64,000 nt of DNA from Rikenella microfusus (GTDB lineage: Bacteria > Bacteroidota > Bacteroidia > Bacteroidales > VadinHA17), in contig DZBJ01000003.1 of assembly GCA_022736275.1 (NCBI GenBank), forward strand, positions 70,727-134,726, in the 5' to 3' direction. The notes beneath the pieces are model-generated. The model had not been told where the DNA came from. It did not search any database and was given only the letters and a program-made list of their open reading frames with translations. Positions 60,169-64,000 of the stretch are shown one piece after another. The number at the start of each line of letters is the position of its first letter. The first letter of the stretch is position 1. A program made the position numbers and the translations under genes.

Positions 60169-62534
60169 TTCAGATTACCATCAAAACTGTAAGTAACCCC
60201 TTTCTCAGTCTCCATTGAAACACTGTTGCCACGGTATGCCAGGGCCAGTGGTGCACCTGAAAGCGACTTAACCGTAATCAGGCCGGCTACACCTTCATTC
60301 CACTCTATTGAAACCTCAAAATTTCCCCTGGCTTTCAGTCCTGATACTTTTCCTTCAGGCCATGCCCGTGGCAGTGCCGGGAGTATCCTCACCACGCTGT
60401 TGTGGCTCTGCAGAAGCATCTCAGCAATACCAGCAGTACCCCCGAAGTTTCCGTCGATCTGGAACGGCGGATGGGTATCGAACAGGTTCGGCAGGGTCGA
60501 TTTCTCAAGCAGTTGTCTCAGGTGTTTGTATGCCTCATCTCCGTCAAGGAGGCGTGCGTAGAAGTTTATTATCCACGCCCTGCTCCAGCCGGTATGGCCT
60601 CCTCCGCTCTCAAGGCGCCTCTCCAGGGTCCTGCGGGCTGCGGCAAAAAGCTCAGGTGTCTCAGGCGTTATCTGTGTCCCCGGGTGCAGCCCGAGGAGAT
60701 GCGACATATGGCGGTGACCAGGCTCAGCCTCTTCGTACTCTTGAATCCATTCCATTATGGTCCCGTTCGTGGCAACCCTGTCAGGCGGCACCCTGTCAAG
60801 GATTCCATCCAGGCCCGCGGCCCACTCACTGTCAGTACCAAGAATGCTGGCAGCCTTCTGACAGTTGACAAGTACCTCCCTGATGATCTGGTTGTCCATC
60901 GTTGGAGCATAGGTCAGTTTGAACTCCCTGCCCGAGACGGGATCAATGTAACTGTTCTCAGGCGAGTAGGAGGGGACGGTGACCAGGTTGCCCTCCTTGT
61001 CTTCAATCAGAAACGTTGAAATGAAACCGGCAGCGCCCTTCATCAGCGGATATGCCCTATCACGGAGATAGACTGTGTCAAGTGTAAACTCATAGTGTTC
61101 CCACAGCGGAAGGGTCATCCATGCTCCTCCCAGCGGGAACATTCCCCAGTAGACTCCGTCAAGCACTGCGGTCTTGCCGAAGACATCCGTTGTGTGATGC
61201 ATTGCCCACCCCTTCGCACCATACATTTCCCTTGCGGTTACCCCGCCAGGTACCGTAAGCTCCTCCATGAAACGGATAAGCGGCTCAGCGGTCTCGCTGA
61301 GGTTGCAGACCTCGGCAGGCCAGTAGTTCATCTGCAGGTTGATGTTTGTGTGATAGTCGGAGTTCCAGGGGGCAAGCATATCCTTGTTCCAGATACCCTG
61401 CAGGTTGGCAGGCAACTGCGCTGAGCCCCGTGATGAACCCATCAGCAGGTAACGACCGTACTGAAAATAAGTGGAAATCAGTCGCGGATCATCCGCCCCG
61501 GCCTGAAATCTTCTCAACCGCTCATCTGTGGGCATGGTGTCAGCAGAGCGGTCGCCGCCGAGCGACAGGCTAACGCGGTTGAACATTCCTCTGTGCTCTG
61601 TGATGTGTGATTCCCTCAGTAGCTTGAATGATTTCCATGAGGCTGCACTGATTGCCTCCATGCATCGCTTGCGCGGGTCAATCGTCCGGTCCAGGTCGAG
61701 ACCGTCAAGATTGTAGTCGGTGCAGGCGTTGAAGAACAATACCATCTCAGTGCCACCGGTATACAGCATGACGCTGTCCGCCGGGGTGAGTGTCCCGTCA
61801 CAGCTCATAACCATAAGTGAGGCATAGAACTTCATGTGCTGACCAGCCGGTCCAAGGATGGGATCTTCATGGTCAACCACCTGGCCATCCATGTCAATCC
61901 GGTTCTCAGTGACCGTGATTACAGCATCTTGCGGCCGTTGCAATGAGAGCGACATGTCAAGCCCGCCCTCTTTCTCCGATTTCATCGAGATGACCATGAT
62001 ATCATCGGGCACTGAAGAGTAAACCTCGTACTCAACCCGGCCGCCGTTCCTCTCAAAGCTGACCCTGGCAATGCCCGTTTCAATATCCAGCTCACGCCGG
62101 TAATCAGTGATTGTATTAGTGGTGTCCGTAAAATGAAAGTAAATATCCCCGAGTGTCTGGTATGACCCTGTCTTAACCGGTATGCCTGAAAGATGCTTCT
62201 CGGCAAGCTCATAAGCCTCCGGGATCTTTCCCTCAAGGATCAGTTTCCTTATCTGAGGAAGATTCTCCAACGCACCCGGGTTGTTATTGGGGATGTTTAT
62301 GCCTCCCCAGAGAGACTCCTCATTCACCTGCAGCCTCTCAACGGAGGGATTGCCGAAGAGCATGCCGCCGAGGCGTCCGTTCCCGACCGGTAGCGCTTCA
62401 GTCCACTCAGCCGCAGGTTTGTCATACCACATGACGTATTCCCTGCCGGACCTTCGCTGAGGTCCGCATCCTGAAAAAAGTACAGAAACAGCTGCTGTCA
62501 GCAGCAGGATTTGTGAATATTTGCTTCGGTTCAT
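60156..62534 (-). CDS. GH95 alpha-L-fucosidase, exported
   Basis: A 792-residue GH95 enzyme. Seen: lipoprotein-type signal ('AAVSVLFSGC'), N-terminal beta domain with 'MWYDKPAAEWTEALPVGNGRLGGMLFGNPSVERLQVNEESLWGG', an (alpha/alpha)6 barrel with 'LQGIWNKDMLAPWNSDYHTNINLQMNYWPAEVCNL' (the Asn pair that activates water), 'HRHMSHLLGLHPGTQITP' and 'QIDGNFGGTAGIAEMLLQSH'. Members hydrolyse alpha-1,2-L-fucosides or alpha-L-galactosides. No other fucose genes are in the window. Confidence 0.92.
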   Translation of the reverse strand: MNRSKYSQILLLTAAVSVLFSGCGPQRRSGREYVMWYDKPAAEWTEALPVGNGRLGGMLFGNPSVERLQVNEESLWGGINIPNNNPGALENLPQIRKLILEGKIPEAYELAEKHLSGIPVKTGSYQTLGDIYFHFTDTTNTITDYRRELDIETGIARVSFERNGGRVEYEVYSSVPDDIMVISMKSEKEGGLDMSLSLQRPQDAVITVTENRIDMDGQVVDHEDPILGPAGQHMKFYASLMVMSCDGTLTPADSVMLYTGGTEMVLFFNACTDYNLDGLDLDRTIDPRKRCMEAISAASWKSFKLLRESHITEHRGMFNRVSLSLGGDRSADTMPTDERLRRFQAGADDPRLISTYFQYGRYLLMGSSRGSAQLPANLQGIWNKDMLAPWNSDYHTNINLQMNYWPAEVCNLSETAEPLIRFMEELTVPGGVTAREMYGAKGWAMHHTTDVFGKTAVLDGVYWGMFPLGGAWMTLPLWEHYEFTLDTVYLRDRAYPLMKGAAGFISTFLIEDKEGNLVTVPSYSPENSYIDPVSGREFKLTYAPTMDNQIIREVLVNCQKAASILGTDSEWAAGLDGILDRVPPDRVATNGTIMEWIQEYEEAEPGHRHMSHLLGLHPGTQITPETPELFAAARRTLERRLESGGGHTGWSRAWIINFYARLLDGDEAYKHLRQLLEKSTLPNLFDTHPPFQIDGNFGGTAGIAEMLLQSHNSVVRILPALPRAWPEGKVSGLKARGNFEVSIEWNEGVAGLITVKSLSGAPLALAYRGNSVSMETEKGVTYSFDGNLKWTR

Positions 62535-62623
62535 GGCTTTCTGGTTCTATGATGTCAGATCCTGCTGACAGCCGTTTTGCAAAGGTGGCATTAATTCCGT
62601 TCATGATATAAACAGGGGTTGGC

Positions 62624-64000
62624 TTAGTAAGATAATGGCCCGGAGTTGCTTACGAAAGCTATCCGTCGGCCGTCGGGTGACCAGCTCGGCACGTTGATGG
62701 AGCCCTGGCCTCCGTAAAGATAGGCGATTACTATGGGAGTACCTCCGTCTGCCGGCATTTTCCTGATATACACATGTTTGTAAAATGGGTGATCATCGGC
62801 CTTAACCTCAGGAAGGAAGGATAGGAAGACTATTTGTTTCCCGTCCGGTGAGAGGTGCGGGAACCAGTCATTGTACCTGTCAAAAGTAAGCTGCTCCTGC
62901 TCCGATCCGTCGGGTTTCATTCTCCAGAGCTGCATGGTTCCTGTTCGTGCCGAGTTGAAATAGATATACCTTCCGTCAGGTGAATACTCCGAACCGTCAT
63001 CCAGCCCGGGTGCATCGGTAAGCCTTATCTCCTTCTTCTTCTTAACGGAGACTTTGTAGATATCATAGTTACCGCCTCGCTCCGCAGTATAAGTCAGGTA
63101 CCTGTCGTCAGGTGACCAGCCATGCAGGTAGGAGGGACCCTTCGCTGTGATGCGTACCGGTGTGCCTCCACCCACTGGCATTGTAAAGATGATTGATTTG
63201 TTATCCTCCTCTGCAACGTGATTGCTGATACCCAGCATCTTGCCGTCGAAAGAGAGCACATGGTCATTGTTGTTGCCTGTGGCAAAGTCTGAGTTGATCA
63301 GTTCCGGCTTGCCGGTCGCCAGATCAAACCTGTAAAGAAATCCCTCGCTGTTGTAGATCAGGTATTTGCCGTCCTGCATCCAGTTGGGGGCCTGTATGGA
63401 ATTGGGAGCCTGATAAATGACTTTCCGGATGCCGGTTTCAACATCCATGATCTCAAGATTGCTCCCAAGGTAGTCGCGGTATGGCACGAAATCATCCTTC
63501 GCAGGCCTGATGATCCTCACATTGGTGAATCTGGCGCTCTCTGTGACGGTGTTGTCGTGGGAACAGATGAAGAGTCCTGCATAGACGTCACCTGTCAGCA
63601 ATGGCTGCCTGATCATCACGGTGTCAAATGGCTTACCCCTTTCTGCGGCAGAAAAGATAAAGATGTCACCTTTCCTTTCAAACTGAATTATATCCGGTGC
63701 TGCCAGGGGTGATCTGCGCTCGGAAGTCACAGCTCCCTTAACACTACGGTATTGCAGTGAGGTAAGGCCGTCACCGTGCACTGTGCCGCTCACATGCGGT
63801 GAGCCTGTTTCAAGGTTTTGCCGGATCATCCACCCGGCCTTCCGGTGCTCATGACTGCCCTCGCCAATGAAAGTGATATCAGCCTGAAGGATGAAGTCAC
63901 CGCTGAGCTTATTCCATGCAAAATGTAACTGATCCTCGCCGAACCAGATGTTGTCACCGGATCCGGTCAGCAGGTATTCCTGGGTCTGCTGAACAAATTG
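62624..64000 (-). CDS. TolB-like beta-propeller protein with lectin-like N-terminus (5' partial)
   Basis: Runs out of the right window edge; 458 codons are visible with no stop. The first ~165 visible residues form a concanavalin/DUF1349-like beta-sandwich ('NKLSGDFILQADITFIGEG', 'KAGWMIRQNL', 'DVYAGLFICSHD'), then a PD40/WD40-like propeller: 'MQDGKYLIYNSEGFLYRFDL', 'WSPDDRYLTYTAERGGNYDIYKVS', 'YSPDGRYIYFNSARTGTMQLWRMKPDGSEQEQLT'. Such proteins bind or process glycans or peptides outside the cell; no catalytic residues are seen. Ends 89 bases before the GH95 gene start and on the same strand. Confidence 0.82.
   Translation of the reverse strand, partial: QFVQQTQEYLLTGSGDNIWFGEDQLHFAWNKLSGDFILQADITFIGEGSHEHRKAGWMIRQNLETGSPHVSGTVHGDGLTSLQYRSVKGAVTSERRSPLAAPDIIQFERKGDIFIFSAAERGKPFDTVMIRQPLLTGDVYAGLFICSHDNTVTESARFTNVRIIRPAKDDFVPYRDYLGSNLEIMDVETGIRKVIYQAPNSIQAPNWMQDGKYLIYNSEGFLYRFDLATGKPELINSDFATGNNNDHVLSFDGKMLGISNHVAEEDNKSIIFTMPVGGGTPVRITAKGPSYLHGWSPDDRYLTYTAERGGNYDIYKVSVKKKKEIRLTDAPGLDDGSEYSPDGRYIYFNSARTGTMQLWRMKPDGSEQEQLTFDRYNDWFPHLSPDGKQIVFLSFLPEVKADDHPFYKHVYIRKMPADGGTPIVIAYLYGGQGSINVPSWSPDGRRIAFVSNSGPLSY

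Noticed and set aside
1-64000. A new defence system, prophage or transposon
   Set aside because: I looked for nuclease, helicase, methylase, integrase, transposase and toxin-type signatures across both strands and found none.

Overview
The window looks like a chromosomal segment of an uncultured member of the Bacteroidota (Bacteroidales/Marinilabiliales-like). The reasons are a type IX secretion (gliding-motility type) C-terminal domain, several TAnnTTTG promoter -7 boxes, a Fur homologue without the usual CxxC zinc pairs, DUF3078 and TamB-type envelope proteins, a glycan-degrading gene set (GH2, GH38, GH95) and general lack of strong Shine-Dalgarno sites. There are no recognisable tRNAs, rRNAs, insertion sequences, prophage genes or CRISPR arrays. 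Most of the window is ordinary housekeeping and envelope genes with little space between them.

Left part (1-33.4 kb): the end of citrate lyase alpha, rubredoxin, PepD dipeptidase, an isocitrate dehydrogenase-family enzyme, an HD-like protein, a GH2 enzyme, an acyl-CoA ligase, a SPOR lipoprotein, PurA, an orphan exported protein, Fur, RelA/SpoT, a type IX-secreted fibronectin-like protein with two M16 proteases, a ClC channel, GlyA, a single-domain response regulator, a TSUP permease, an ExbB-ExbD-TonB operon, TamB divergent from TsaD, a thioesterase with a membrane J-protein, a ZIP metal transporter and a NupG-like permease.

Middle (33.4-50.5 kb): Upp, then a run of small envelope genes (DUF3078, DUF4197, a small anchored protein, a coiled-coil stress-type protein and a frameshifted coiled-coil exported protein), and a long minus-strand operon from 50446 down to 37680. 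That operon holds a serine hydrolase, a phosphomannose isomerase with an extra N-terminal domain, a GH38 alpha-mannosidase, NagA, a ROK kinase, an MFS transporter, a SIS-domain isomerase, an MtaA-like zinc methyltransferase and a patatin. It reads as a mannoside/amino-sugar utilisation operon without SusC/SusD.

Right part (50.6-64 kb): the most unusual stretch is 50617-52042, where remnants of at least five genes (a heavy-metal-domain lipoprotein, a 4Fe-4S dicluster protein, an NrfD anchor, cytochrome oxidase subunit II and cyanophycinase) are joined end to end on one strand by apparent internal deletions. It is followed by an intergenic region with an orphan plus-strand terminator. After it come prolyl oligopeptidase, a membrane protein, a DUF1295-like reductase, two SDR proteins (one a pseudogene with an in-frame stop), a lipidated M81 peptidase, an ICMT-like methyltransferase, a GH95 fucosidase and the 3' part of a TolB-like beta-propeller protein.

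I did not find a clear new defence or mobile system. The strongest oddities are the deletion mosaic at 50.6-52.0 kb, the heptamer repeat arrays that run into the GH2 gene near 3.9 kb, and three decayed genes. Some of the decay could be assembly or sequencing error, and the sequence alone cannot settle that.
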